The notes under the pieces: generated by a model
What the model was told of the DNA's origin: nothing
The model's input: the letters and a program-made list of their open reading frames with translations, nothing else
Databases searched by the model: none
Assembly: GCF_009765985.1 (NCBI RefSeq)
Contig: NZ_LMUM01000021.1
Span: 1 to 64,000 of the forward strand
Source of the DNA: Acidobacterium sp. S8
GTDB lineage: Bacteria; Acidobacteriota; Terriglobia; Terriglobales; Acidobacteriaceae
DNA length: 64,000 nt
Direction: 5' to 3'
Shown here: one piece after another, positions 23,665 through 33,146 of the stretch
How positions within the stretch are numbered: position 1 is the stretch's first letter
Layout of the letters: every line of letters begins with the position of its first letter
Position numbers and translations under genes: made by a program

Positions 23665-24843
23665 TCAGCGCGAATAGCTGGTGCGGTCCTTTTCGGTTTG
23701 GCGTTCGAGCGCGAGCTGGATCAGGCGGTCGATCAGATCGGGATAGGCCACGCCGGAGGCGGCCCAGAGCTTGGGATACATGCTGATGGAAGTGAAGCCG
23801 GGCAGGGTGTTGATTTCGTTCAGGTAGATGCGGGCGGATTTGCCGGGGTCTAACAGGAAATCGACCCGCGCGAGGCCGGAGCAGTCGCAGGCTTTGAAGG
23901 CTTCGATGGCCATCTGCTGCACCTGCTTCGTCTGTTGGCGCGTGAGCCTGGCCGGAATAATGAGGTCAGAACCTTCGCTCAGATACTTGGCTTCGTAATC
24001 GTAAAACTCTTTGATGGGCACGACTTCGCCGACGACCGAAGCTGACGGACTATCATTGCCGAGGACGGCGACTTCGAGCTCGCGTGCCTTGCCACGCTTG
24101 CCGCCAACTCCCTGTTCGATGACGATCTTGCGGTCGAAGCTGGCTGCCAGTTCAATGGCGGGTGAAAGCTCTTTGCGGTCATGCGCCTTGCTGATGCCGA
24201 CCGAGGAGCCGAGATTCGCAGGCTTTACGAAGACGGGGTATTTAAGCGCAGCTTCGACGCGGGTGACGATCTTCTTCGGACTTTTGACCCACTCGTTGCG
24301 TAGGAATGTGACGTGCTTCGTGATGGGCAGTTTTGCCGAGGCGAAGAGGCGTTTCATAACGTCCTTGTCCATGCCGGTGGCGGAGCCGAGGACACCTGAG
24401 CCAACATAGGCGATGCCTGCCAGCTCGAAGAGGCCTTGAATCGTGCCGTCTTCACCGAAGGTTCCGTGCAGGACGGGAAATACGACGTCGAGATTGAGGG
24501 CGTGGTGCGCTGGATTCCCTTGCGTCTCGAATGGCACCAGCGACCCGGTCTTATTCTTCGCAGGCACGGGCGGCACGATGACGGATTCACCTCTGGCCAG
24601 CACAGCGGCGGGCGCGGTGGCTGCGGGATCGCCTGCGCGAAGAGTGCTGGGCGCCGCCTCACCAGAGAGCAGGCGTTCGGCATGAGAGGACGTCACCCAG
24701 TGGCCTCCTTTCGTGATGCCGATGGGTATGACTTCGTACTTTTTCCTGTCGATAGCCTTGAGAACCGAAGCGGCTGAAAGCAGCGAGACTTCATGCTCGC
24801 CGCTACGGCCACCAAAGAGAACGCCTACGCGAAGTTTTGGCAT
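23665..24843 (-). CDS. ddl: D-alanine--D-alanine ligase
   Basis: A 392-residue ATP-grasp enzyme that makes the D-Ala-D-Ala dipeptide for peptidoglycan. Diagnostic segments are VGVLFGGRSGEHEVSLLSA at the start, FPVLHGTFGEDGTIQGLFELAGIAYVG, VKPANLGSSVGISKA, and at the end RVDFLLDP and IYLNEINTLPGFTSISMYPKLW. The length fits DdlA-type enzymes; a 30-residue linker after the first strand (about residues 60-90) is longer than usual. It is a single gene, not in a cell-wall cluster here. Confidence 0.96.
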   Translation of the reverse strand: MPKLRVGVLFGGRSGEHEVSLLSAASVLKAIDRKKYEVIPIGITKGGHWVTSSHAERLLSGEAAPSTLRAGDPAATAPAAVLARGESVIVPPVPAKNKTGSLVPFETQGNPAHHALNLDVVFPVLHGTFGEDGTIQGLFELAGIAYVGSGVLGSATGMDKDVMKRLFASAKLPITKHVTFLRNEWVKSPKKIVTRVEAALKYPVFVKPANLGSSVGISKAHDRKELSPAIELAASFDRKIVIEQGVGGKRGKARELEVAVLGNDSPSASVVGEVVPIKEFYDYEAKYLSEGSDLIIPARLTRQQTKQVQQMAIEAFKACDCSGLARVDFLLDPGKSARIYLNEINTLPGFTSISMYPKLWAASGVAYPDLIDRLIQLALERQTEKDRTSYSR

Positions 24844-24892
24844 AAAAGCTTATTGTATGGAGAAAGCCTGTGGAGGCTAGTTACTGTTGTGG

Positions 24893-25753
24893 CTACCGAA
24901 GCCACGCAGTGATAAGCCGCGCCGGGCCACCGTAGAGACGCAAGCCGTCGCTCCGCCCGGCGAAGTAGCGGGCGTTGATATCGGGCGTGGCCAATTCCTC
25001 AATGTCCTGAAAGCCCTGGCTTTGCAGCTCGCTGTCCATTTCCTGCGGCGTAAAGAACAACTGAAAAGGCTCTCCGACCTTCTCTACGCGACTGGCGATG
25101 AAATCGAAGGCTGCCCTTTCACGCTCATTCAGCATTGAGACAGGAACCGTATATTCAAAGGTCACGCCGCTGTCTGCCGGCATGCGGGCGATTGCGTGGA
25201 TGGTGGCGCGAAAGGCTTCGAGCGTAAGGTACGGCGTGACTCCGAGCCAGGAGAAAAACGTCGGCTGCTGAAAGTCGAATGAGGTATCTGCAAGGCCGCT
25301 GGTGAGGGTCTGCTTTTCAAAATCCACCGGAACGAAAGTCAGCGTGGCCGGAATAGGGATGGCGGCATTCGCCAGCAGCTCACGCTTCCACTGTTGTGTT
25401 GCCGGGTGATCGACTTCGAAGACGCGAAGCTCGTTTTCGGGAAATGGATTGCGGTACGCGAAGGTATCGAGACCTGCTCCGAGAACCACATATTGCTTGA
25501 CACCGCTTGGGATGGCTGCGCGCAAATGATCCTCTGCGCAGCGGCTGCGAGCTACCATAAACGCGCGCATGGCGATGGCGAAGGGATGGGCGTGCTTTTC
25601 CCTTTCTGCGAGAATGCCTGCTTCCGTTTGCGGACCAAGAATCGGGACAGCGATGGGATCGTCGAGCACCAACGGCGGCTGATCGAGAAGCTGATGAGTG
25701 GCGCGCCTTTTGGCAACTCCGAACGCGGTGCGGCTGGGGCGTCCTTCCTGCAT
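24893..25753 (-). CDS. LCM-like class I methyltransferase (TIGR00027 type)
   Basis: A 286-residue SAM-dependent methyltransferase. The typical features are ARSRCAEDHLRAAI near residue 68, YVVLGAGLDTFAYR (motif I), RVFEVDHPATQQWKRELL and the FFSWLGVTPYLTLEA segment with its tryptophan. This group is related to leucine carboxyl methyltransferases and to mycobacterial O-methyltransferases; the substrate is not known. It starts with ATG at 25753. It reads in the same direction as ddl, with about 50 bases between. Confidence 0.88.
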   Translation of the reverse strand: MQEGRPSRTAFGVAKRRATHQLLDQPPLVLDDPIAVPILGPQTEAGILAEREKHAHPFAIAMRAFMVARSRCAEDHLRAAIPSGVKQYVVLGAGLDTFAYRNPFPENELRVFEVDHPATQQWKRELLANAAIPIPATLTFVPVDFEKQTLTSGLADTSFDFQQPTFFSWLGVTPYLTLEAFRATIHAIARMPADSGVTFEYTVPVSMLNERERAAFDFIASRVEKVGEPFQLFFTPQEMDSELQSQGFQDIEELATPDINARYFAGRSDGLRLYGGPARLITAWLR

Positions 25754-25825
25754 GAGGCTGAGTTTACGCGACGCCGACGACGGCGGGCGTCAAGCCCGCG
25801 TCAAATCGGCATCGCGAATGTCAGC

Positions 25826-26431
25826 TTAATTTGCTGAGAGCTGCCAGCCTGCCTGCGTCTGTATCAGATTGGCGGTCGCCGTCTTTGGCATAGCCATATC
25901 GGTCTGCACGTTGGGGAATGCCGTCTGCATCTCCTGCGATTTTGCCCAGTCGGGAACACCGGTCAGATCATAGTGATAATTCACCGTGGCGGTATTGGAT
26001 CCGTTCTGGTTTGCGCCCGGCGTGACACTGTCAATCGACGTTACTTCACGATGTCCGTAGCAGAAGTTGCCATAACCGGGTTGTGTCTGATCGGGAGTCC
26101 AGGTGCTGCGACCCGTGTCAGAGATGTCATAGTTATTCACTTGCTTCGAGCCGATGAGGAAACGCTTCTTCTCCTGTGCGGCGCGCGTCAGAAGACCGGC
26201 ATCGGTGAGCGCGTCAAAGCCTTTGGTCTGCTGATCGTTGGAAGTATCGGCCTGCGCCGGAAATTTGACTGGGCTCTGCCACACGCAGCTGGGATGCGCC
26301 GCATAGTAGGTGTTGATTGCTGCTTTGTAATTCGAGGTGTCCGGTGCGGTATTGCTCTTGCAGCCGGATGACGCTGCTACTAATACAAGAACCGCTGCAC
26401 CTGCCGTAAAACGAAACTTGCTTCCAAGCAT
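25826..26431 (-). CDS. Lipoprotein of unknown function
   Basis: A 201-residue protein whose signal ends in a lipobox ASSGC (Cys24), so it is probably lipid-anchored. GGAGGG lies at good spacing before the ATG. The mature part contains two cysteines (SCVWQ and NFCYG) that may pair, and WTPDQTQPGYGNFCYGHREV. It resembles small acidobacterial lipoproteins of unclear role; I can name no family. It follows the OPT transporter gene in the same direction. Confidence 0.75.
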   Translation of the reverse strand: MLGSKFRFTAGAAVLVLVAASSGCKSNTAPDTSNYKAAINTYYAAHPSCVWQSPVKFPAQADTSNDQQTKGFDALTDAGLLTRAAQEKKRFLIGSKQVNNYDISDTGRSTWTPDQTQPGYGNFCYGHREVTSIDSVTPGANQNGSNTATVNYHYDLTGVPDWAKSQEMQTAFPNVQTDMAMPKTATANLIQTQAGWQLSAN

Positions 26432-26478
26432 TTCAAACCCTCCAGCAGCTTGGATGCAGAGTCCTGACTTTGCGCGGT

Positions 26479-28674
26479 TTACTTATTATTCAATGGCTTG
26501 CGGGCGAAGTAATAGAGTGAAAAGGCCAGCAGAGCGAAGGCGACGATGGAGATGGCCTGATGCTGCAGGAGATTGTAGATGGCACTGCCTGCGGGAAACC
26601 AGAGACGCACTTCGTTTCCTGTCGCCGACTCGTACAGTTTGAGTGCGACGCCCATGAGGCCCATTACGCCGCCTGCGGCGATCAATCCGCTGGCGTAGAG
26701 AGAGCCGGGAGAGATTTCGCTGCTGGTATCCTCTTCGCCGCCTCCGGCCTTGGCGACGGCGCGGTCGACCATCCAGCGCACGATGCCTCCGCAGAACATG
26801 GCGAGCGTGGTGCCGATGGAGAGATAAGCGCCAACAGCGAAAGAGAGCGAGCGCACGCCCAGTACTTCTACGGCGATGACGAGAAAAACGCCGAGGAAGA
26901 CCAGTCCCCACGGCAGTTTGCGCGTGAGAATGCCATTGATGACGGTCGCCATTAAGCGGCCCTGCGGCGCAGCGGCCTTTTCGCTGCCGATGCCCTGCAT
27001 CCACTGGATCTCGATTTTGCCGCTTTGTGGATTGAAGAGGTATTTACCGTCGGGGAGTGTAGTTGATCCGAGCGAATTGAGCAGTACATACTGACTCCCT
27101 TCGACGAACGAGGTGGAGTTGTCGGGCGCGGTGAGCAGAAAGCGCTGACGAGAGAAGTGTTGCTGCTGCACCTGTACTCCATCAGGCGGCGCGGCGATGT
27201 TGAAGGCGATGGGCTGCTTCATCGGCGTGAACTGCTCGAGGCCCTTGTTCATGGCGTTGAGCGTGATGCCGATGGAAAAAACCGACACGACAACGCCGAC
27301 CATGACAGCCACCTGCTGCTTCCATGGCGTAGCGCCGATGAGGAAGCCGGTTTTCAGATCCTGGGACGTATCGCCTGCATTCGACGATGCGATGCAGACG
27401 ATACCGCCGATGCTGATGGCGAGCGCGCCGAAGGCAGGGGCCGTCCAGCCGCTGACCAGAAAGATGGCGGCGACGGCCATGAGCGTCGCAATGGTCATGC
27501 CGCTGACCGGATTCGCAGAGCTGCCGATGAGCCCGCAGATGCGGCTGCTAACAGTTACAAATAGAAAGCCGAAGACCATGACCAGCAATGCGGCGGCCAG
27601 GTTCGCGAACCATCCGGTTTGCGCGCCGGGGATGGGCTTGAAAGTGAGGAAGAGAAAGATCATCAGTACGAGCAGACCGCTGCCCAGCAGGACGATATTC
27701 ATCGGAATATCTCGTTCGGTGCGCGATGTGGAGTCACCGGAAACGTTTTTGCCGATGGTCTTTACGCCTGCGCGCAGCGCTCCGATGATGGTGGGCATCG
27801 TGCGCAGCAGCGTGATCAGTCCGGAGGCTGCGACCGCTCCCGCCCCCATGGGACGGATATAGATACGCCAGAGATCGCTGGGAGACATCTGCGCGATCGG
27901 CACTGTTCCGGGATAGATAGGAGCATTGAGATGCGAGCCGAAAAATTGAATGGCGGGCATGATGACGAGCCAGCTGATAATGCCGCCTGCGAAGAGTGTA
28001 CCCGCGATGCGCGGCCCGATGATGTAGCCGACGCCGAGATATTCCGGCGTGGCATCGGCGCGTACGGCGGAGCCGGGCAGCCATTTCGGTTCATAGTTGG
28101 GTGTGCCGGGCCATGCGCCAAGCAGGTTTTCATTCTGGAAGAGCGTATAGAGGGCGCCGAAGCCGAGGCCGAAGAAGACGCGGCTGGCAAAGGACCCGCC
28201 GCGCTCGCCTGCAATGAGCACATCGGCGCAGGCAGTCCCTTCGGGATACGTGAGGTTGCCGTGTTCTTCCACGATGAGCTGGCGGCGAAGTGGGATCATG
28301 AAGAGCACGCCCAGCCATCCGCCTAGAAGCGCCAGCATGAAGATGCGCACGTATTCGAGATCGAAACCCAAGAAGATGAGCGCGGGCAGGGTGAAGATGA
28401 CTCCGGCGGCGATAGATTGGCCGGCGTTCCCGGTCGTCTGCACGATGTTGTTTTCAAGGATGGAGGCTTTCCCAAGCGCGCGCAGCACGCTGATGGAAAG
28501 GACCGAAATCGGTATGGAGGCGGCAACGGTGAGACCGGCGCGCAGACCGACATATACCGTCACGGCTCCAAACAAGACACCGAAGACACATCCGAGCAGA
28601 ATGGCGCGGACGGTGAACTCCGGGCGCGACTCATTCGCCGGGACGAAGGGCTGAAAGCCTTGCGGTGCCGCCAA
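26479..28674 (-). CDS. OPT family oligopeptide transporter
   Basis: A 731-residue inner-membrane protein with about 14-16 hydrophobic helices. It belongs to the OPT family (bacterial type), which takes up peptides, metal-chelates or related compounds by proton symport. Seen near the start are GAVTVYVGLRAGLTVAASIPISVLS and NIVQTTGNAGQSIAAGVIFTLPAL, the most conserved OPT segments, and later MIPLRRQLIVEEHGNLTYPEGTACADVL. The TTG at 28674, with GGAGG eight bases upstream, is a better start than the frame-opening TTG at 28689. The substrate cannot be told. Confidence 0.9.
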   Translation of the reverse strand: MAAPQGFQPFVPANESRPEFTVRAILLGCVFGVLFGAVTVYVGLRAGLTVAASIPISVLSISVLRALGKASILENNIVQTTGNAGQSIAAGVIFTLPALIFLGFDLEYVRIFMLALLGGWLGVLFMIPLRRQLIVEEHGNLTYPEGTACADVLIAGERGGSFASRVFFGLGFGALYTLFQNENLLGAWPGTPNYEPKWLPGSAVRADATPEYLGVGYIIGPRIAGTLFAGGIISWLVIMPAIQFFGSHLNAPIYPGTVPIAQMSPSDLWRIYIRPMGAGAVAASGLITLLRTMPTIIGALRAGVKTIGKNVSGDSTSRTERDIPMNIVLLGSGLLVLMIFLFLTFKPIPGAQTGWFANLAAALLVMVFGFLFVTVSSRICGLIGSSANPVSGMTIATLMAVAAIFLVSGWTAPAFGALAISIGGIVCIASSNAGDTSQDLKTGFLIGATPWKQQVAVMVGVVVSVFSIGITLNAMNKGLEQFTPMKQPIAFNIAAPPDGVQVQQQHFSRQRFLLTAPDNSTSFVEGSQYVLLNSLGSTTLPDGKYLFNPQSGKIEIQWMQGIGSEKAAAPQGRLMATVINGILTRKLPWGLVFLGVFLVIAVEVLGVRSLSFAVGAYLSIGTTLAMFCGGIVRWMVDRAVAKAGGGEEDTSSEISPGSLYASGLIAAGGVMGLMGVALKLYESATGNEVRLWFPAGSAIYNLLQHQAISIVAFALLAFSLYYFARKPLNNK

Positions 28675-28868
28675 AACAAATACCTCCAAAGAGACGGAAG
28701 CGAGAGTGTATCAGGGACGAAGCGGTTTCGGCATATGCGATATTGTGTCCAGTCATTTTCGCCATTCTTCTTGGGCAACCGGGGAAGATCAGGCCTACAC
28801 GCTGGAAAGCAGCGGATCGCCTATCGCCGAGGAACTAAGTAAAGCGGAGTCATCCGGCGAGAAGGCGC

Positions 28869-29702
28869 TCAGCGCGAAGCTGACTTGCTTTGAAACCAGT
28901 TCTCCATTTCATCCAATTGCACCCGCAGTCCGATAAAAAACTGACCAAATGATGCGTAGAGAGCGCTGGTCTCGTCAAAGCGCATCTCGTAGATGAGCTG
29001 CTTGAAAACGACCGGATCATCAGCGAAGAGGTCGACGCCCCACTCCCAGTCATCGAGTCCGATGGAACCGCTGATTACCTGGCGAACTCTATCTCCATAG
29101 CGCCGGCCAATCATGCCGTGGTCGTGCATGAGGCGCTGGCGTTCCTGCATGGGCAGCGTATACCAGTTGGCACCCGGCTCGCGCTTTCTGTCCATAGGGT
29201 AGAAGCAGAGATATTTTGCCGGCGGAATCGATGGATAGAGACGCTGCGACATGGCATCCTTCTGTCGCTTCAATACTTCCTGGATCGCTTCGTTCCATGC
29301 GGGCGTGTGCGGCTCAATCCCCTGTTCGGCCAATGATGCATAGGTTTTCATCGAGGACTCATAGAGGCCGAGCTCGACCACCGACAGGTATGAATATTTT
29401 GCTTCGAGAAAGTCATGTAGCTTTGTTTGCGCCAGCTTCAGCTCGATCTCATTCAGCGACTCCATGGAATCGCGGAAATGGACCGTCATCAGATCGCCCT
29501 TGTGGCCGATGACGGAAAAGAGAGCGGAGCGAGGGGAGGCAGACTCGCCTTCGAGCTCGCGAAAAAGCGAGACAGCTTCTGCAAGAATTTGTGCGCGCTC
29601 GGCAAACGGCGTGCTGCGCCATGTCTTCCAATCGAATGAAAATACCTGATGTAGAACAGCGGAACCTTCAACAGTAAGCGGGACAGCGGGAAATTCAGCC
29701 AA
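28869..29702 (-). CDS. hemQ: Coproheme decarboxylase (HemQ)
   Basis: A 277-residue chlorite-dismutase-superfamily protein that decarboxylates coproheme to heme b, the last step of the coproporphyrin-dependent heme route. The HemQ C-terminal signature is strong: KYLCFYPMDRKREPGANWYTLPMQERQRLM, HGMIGRRYGDRVRQVISGSIGLDDWEWGVDLFADDP and FKQLIYEMRFDE. The start is placed at TTG 29702 because AGAGGAAGG lies six bases upstream; the earlier in-frame ATG overlaps the nuclease gene. No other heme genes lie nearby, so the gene is detached from its pathway. Confidence 0.9.
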   Translation of the reverse strand: MAEFPAVPLTVEGSAVLHQVFSFDWKTWRSTPFAERAQILAEAVSLFRELEGESASPRSALFSVIGHKGDLMTVHFRDSMESLNEIELKLAQTKLHDFLEAKYSYLSVVELGLYESSMKTYASLAEQGIEPHTPAWNEAIQEVLKRQKDAMSQRLYPSIPPAKYLCFYPMDRKREPGANWYTLPMQERQRLMHDHGMIGRRYGDRVRQVISGSIGLDDWEWGVDLFADDPVVFKQLIYEMRFDETSALYASFGQFFIGLRVQLDEMENWFQSKSASR

Positions 29703-29751
29703 TATGCACCTTCCTCTTTCCAGAATACTGCTTTCGTCGTCTTCTCCGCGC

Positions 29752-30504
29752 TCAACAACGTCCGCCACTTGCGCAGTAGTGGTTGGCTTCGTCAAGGTAT
29801 TGCGTCCAATCAGAAGCAATGCCGCGCTGCGCGGCTTCGAGCGGCATCCGTCCGGACCGCGCTTCGTCGGCGAGATAGTTTTCTACGCGATCTTTGACCT
29901 TGAAGTAGCGATTGCCCAAAGTGGTTGTGTCCGGGCCGCACTCCGGCCAAATGTTTCCCAGGCCGTCGGTTCCCCCAATCTCGAGCGGCACCAGATGGTC
30001 CAGTTCACAGACCTGATTCTCTCCAGAATTTTCGCGGGGCTTGTGGATGCCGTACCACTGATAGGTGACATGCTTAGCAGCTTCGCTCTCCATGCAGTTG
30101 CGGATGCATCCCGTCCTCCATCGCGGATCGCGCAGGACATCGGCGGTGATGGTGAGATCGACGCCGCCGGGCGTACATATCGGATCGGGAACTGGGTACC
30201 CATTTCGGATGCGGGTGCGGCAGGAGGCCGGGGCAGGTGTTTGCCAGTTTTCGAAATAGGTTGAGCCACAGCTTACGCCAAGCGCCTGACAGGAGGCTTT
30301 GTTCCACTCGCGTCTTTCGCCGCCGTGGTTCTGTTCGTTTTCAGGGTTGAAAGTGCGTGGCTCTCTGACGGCCGGTGTTCTTCCGGCGCGTCGAACCGGT
30401 TCGCGCCGGGGAGCATGATTCATTTGGATGAGGACATAAGCGGCAGCAATCAATAAAACAATAATGAAAAGGTAAGGGCTTGCAGAAGCGCGACGACGAC
30501 TCAT
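29752..30504 (-). CDS. Membrane-anchored HNH-type nuclease-like protein
   Basis: A 250-residue protein with one N-terminal transmembrane helix (YLFIIVLLIAAAYVLIQM) after a short basic start, so the rest is outside the cytoplasm. A core of HNH-endonuclease character is seen at about residues 165-200: CELDHLVPLEIGGTDGLGNIWPE. Several cysteines precede it (ICTPGG, GCIRNCM). This DHLVPLEIGG type recurs in predicted secreted nucleases. A full metal site is not proven by eye. It is followed by hemQ after 49 bases. A role in extracellular DNA use or defence is speculation. Confidence 0.7.
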   Translation of the reverse strand: MSRRRASASPYLFIIVLLIAAAYVLIQMNHAPRREPVRRAGRTPAVREPRTFNPENEQNHGGERREWNKASCQALGVSCGSTYFENWQTPAPASCRTRIRNGYPVPDPICTPGGVDLTITADVLRDPRWRTGCIRNCMESEAAKHVTYQWYGIHKPRENSGENQVCELDHLVPLEIGGTDGLGNIWPECGPDTTTLGNRYFKVKDRVENYLADEARSGRMPLEAAQRGIASDWTQYLDEANHYCASGGRC

Positions 30505-30591
30505 TCTTCTTCACGCTAAATCATTTCGTCTTTACGCGTCATCGATGACGGAAACTGTTTCGCCCGAGCGCACGCATGCAGTCCTGCATCC

Positions 30592-32640
30592 TCAAAATGT
30601 TTTCATGTATTCGATCAGCGCTTTCTTATCCGCCTCAGGCAGGGAAGCTCCATACGTGTGTCCCCGGTCCTCCACGAAATCGGGAGCATTGTCGGCCAGA
30701 AGCAAAATCTCGTTGAGACTTCCGCCGCCGCCGATGCGACATGAAAACCGGTTCCAGGAATCGTTCTTGCGCAAATTTACCGGCGGCACGACGCTGATGT
30801 TCGCCATCAGATCGACCGGCGTATTAGCGCCGATGCAGACGCTTCCTCCTTCTTCATAGGTGAAGGTGCTGGCCTGGGTAGTCTTGCGTATCGACTTCGC
30901 GCCGGCGCGATGATCGGGCCATAGCAGCTTGTCCATCGCATCCTGATAGGCGCCGAGCCTGCCTGCGAGCGATGGATCGGCATTAAAAAGCCCGATGGAA
31001 TTGTTGTGCAGCAGCGGGGCTGTTGCCCACACGTTTGCCAGCGTCGGCGTGCGGTAATAGCCGCGGCCATCCGTTGCCTCGAACGGCAGGATAGGCAGAC
31101 TCGGATGCATGGGATTGACCAGGCCATCGACGTGGACCGAAGACTGCTTTTTATAGGTGGCAGAAGAAAATTCCTGCCAGGTATGCCCTTCCATAGCGTT
31201 GCTGCCCATGGCGCGCTTACTGTTGGTCTTCAGCTCGGAGACGGGATAGCGTGCATCGTCCGACAAAAAATTGTTCGTCAGGAAATCATCCTGCATCACC
31301 GCAGTTCGGAACCAATCGGCGTGATCACCGCTGTAATTCGCTGGCGGCTGCTTGCTTGAATGGCAGCGGGCGCAGTTCTCAGCGAAAACGATCTTGCCGC
31401 GATTCATCACCTGAGCGTCTTTCGGCATGTATGCTGCTCCGCCGTCGGCGTCAGCAAGATGCAGAGGCGTCAGCGTCCGCAGAAAAGATTCAAGGCCATC
31501 CATCCTGGCTTGTGTGGCAAGCCACGCGGTATTGCAGGCGCCGTTCTGCTGCCGCGCCTTCTTAGGAACAAACGGATCCTGCGATTTCAGCATGCCGAAG
31601 ATTGGGTCCTGCAGCGTCGTCCAGACGTCCGCGCACATGCCGATGTTCACGTAGACGCGCAGCGCCGCGCATGCAGTATCGTTCACTCCCGGCCTTGGTG
31701 TCGGATCATCAAGGCACGCGGAGCCAACGGAGTCCGCTCCATCTTTCAGGATGTGATAGACGTCGCGCTCGACTCCGTCGGCGGTGACTTCATGGTGTTT
31801 CGGGCGATCATTCACATTCGCAATATTGTTAATCACGTTTGGATTGTTCAGGTGATCGGTTGCGACCGCCGAGGTATCCGATGTTCCCGGCGGCTCTGCG
31901 TTCGCCACCTGCCAACGGAAATCGCTGGGCTTGAGTCCACGGCTCGGCGGATATTTTGCCGTGGTGAAAAGCTGCTCGCGAAAGTATTGATTGCCGATGC
32001 CGGGATGGAGATTGTGCCACTCGGGATTTTCCGGATCGGCAGGAGGATGGAGCGGATTGAAGCCCACGTGGCAGAAGGAGCACGCCATCCCAATCAGGTA
32101 AGGCGGCTCAACGCTGGCGGGATCCGCCATATACTTCTTCGCATCCCATTTCGTTTCGTCGAACTTCGGATTGAGAAATTTGCGCAGGCCCATGACGCCT
32201 GTCGGCTCGCCGGGAACGTCTGCGATGCGCGGCACATCGGGACTGGAGCAGTCATCGAGCCACAAGCCATATTTGTCGGGCTGGGTTGCCTTCTTGCAAT
32301 CGGGATCGCTGACGACCCCGAAGCGCTTGAAGCGTTCACCGCGATATCTTGAATCGACAGCCTGCAGCAGATCGAGCGCCCCATGCGTTTTGATTGCGAG
32401 CAGACGCCAGAGTTCCTGGTCGCCGACTATGGTTTTTCCGTCGTGATCGAGATCGCCGCCGGTCCAGAAATACCAGGTGTCGCGGCCGTGTTCCTGCAGT
32501 TCGCTGAGCCCGGTGTAGCCGCTCTGATAACAGCTGCTTTTACCGCTGGGGCATGTGTAGACGGTCTGCGCAGTGGCCTTCGACACCACGAAAAGCGACA
32601 TCGCGGAAATAAGAATCAAGACGAAGTTTCGAGGAGTCAT
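30592..32640 (-). CDS. Secreted diheme c-type cytochrome, large
   Basis: A 682-residue protein with a signal peptide (FVLILISAMSLFVVSKATAQ). Two heme sites are seen, CSFCH near residue 187 and CARCH near 421, and the latter sits in a cytochrome-c-like context (GKIVFAENCARCHSSKQPP). The large intermediate stretches lack known motifs; acidobacterial proteins of this layout are often annotated cytochrome c or di-heme enzyme. The ATG at 32640 follows GGAGCG; the longer frame to 32988 belongs to the decayed gene upstream. A periplasmic redox role is inferred. Confidence 0.8.
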   Translation of the reverse strand: MTPRNFVLILISAMSLFVVSKATAQTVYTCPSGKSSCYQSGYTGLSELQEHGRDTWYFWTGGDLDHDGKTIVGDQELWRLLAIKTHGALDLLQAVDSRYRGERFKRFGVVSDPDCKKATQPDKYGLWLDDCSSPDVPRIADVPGEPTGVMGLRKFLNPKFDETKWDAKKYMADPASVEPPYLIGMACSFCHVGFNPLHPPADPENPEWHNLHPGIGNQYFREQLFTTAKYPPSRGLKPSDFRWQVANAEPPGTSDTSAVATDHLNNPNVINNIANVNDRPKHHEVTADGVERDVYHILKDGADSVGSACLDDPTPRPGVNDTACAALRVYVNIGMCADVWTTLQDPIFGMLKSQDPFVPKKARQQNGACNTAWLATQARMDGLESFLRTLTPLHLADADGGAAYMPKDAQVMNRGKIVFAENCARCHSSKQPPANYSGDHADWFRTAVMQDDFLTNNFLSDDARYPVSELKTNSKRAMGSNAMEGHTWQEFSSATYKKQSSVHVDGLVNPMHPSLPILPFEATDGRGYYRTPTLANVWATAPLLHNNSIGLFNADPSLAGRLGAYQDAMDKLLWPDHRAGAKSIRKTTQASTFTYEEGGSVCIGANTPVDLMANISVVPPVNLRKNDSWNRFSCRIGGGGSLNEILLLADNAPDFVEDRGHTYGASLPEADKKALIEYMKTF

Positions 32641-32666
32641 GCAGCGCTCCGTTTCCGTTGAAATCT

Positions 32667-33146
32667 TCAACACCCTGGAGACTGCCAGAGAGCGGCGGCT
32701 TCTTCCAGAAGAGCCACAATTTCCTGGATCTGATATGTGGACGCCGGGATTCCGGCCTGCAGGGTCGGGTTTGCGGGGGTTGTATCCATCATGACTCTCG
32801 CAGCGGATGAGAACGCTGTTCGAGAGAACCGACTTCCCATCGATGCTTCTGTTCCGGGGAAATCCCCAGAGCGGACTCCACGAATCATGCGGCTGACCGA
32901 GCGCATATTTGCTCTCGACCGGAAAAGAGTAACGCGCGAGCGCTTCCGGAGCGAAGGCGACGCTAAGGCCCTGCGCCTTCTTCATCATCCAGCTCCGACC
33001 GCGCCGACACCGTTGTCGTAAAAAGGAATCTGCTCTGCCGAAACCTGCAGCATACTGAAAATTTTGCTGACGTTCGTATTATTGGATTTGCCGTCCCAAG
33101 TGTCATCGGCGCAAAAAATAATTCGTTCCATCGCTCTGATCCTCAT
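32667..33146 (-). pseudogene. Decayed DUF2235 (Tle1-like hydrolase) gene
   Basis: Three frames carry successive pieces of one protein. The first (33146 to 32985) encodes ERIIFCADDTWDGKSNN and PFYDNGVGAVGAG, the DUF2235 start. It stops at two tandem TGA codons. The second frame goes on at once with KKAQGLSVAFAPEALARYS and SPLWGFPRNRSID, which looks like the far C-terminal part, so the middle is missing. The third frame, after a run of five G (32775-32779), ends with NPTLQAGIPASTYQIQ. A complete DUF2235 protein is about 350-400 residues; this relic has about 165. DUF2235 proteins include T6SS phospholipase effectors, but no T6SS gene is seen here. Confidence 0.72.

Noticed and set aside
31360-32352. 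Plus-strand 330-residue frame inside the large cytochrome gene
   Set aside because: Antisense to a gene with a signal peptide and heme motifs; no motif of its own.
32641-32988. N-terminal extension of the large cytochrome gene
   Set aside because: The extension is the C-terminal part of the DUF2235 relic, with a signal peptide beginning only at 32640.
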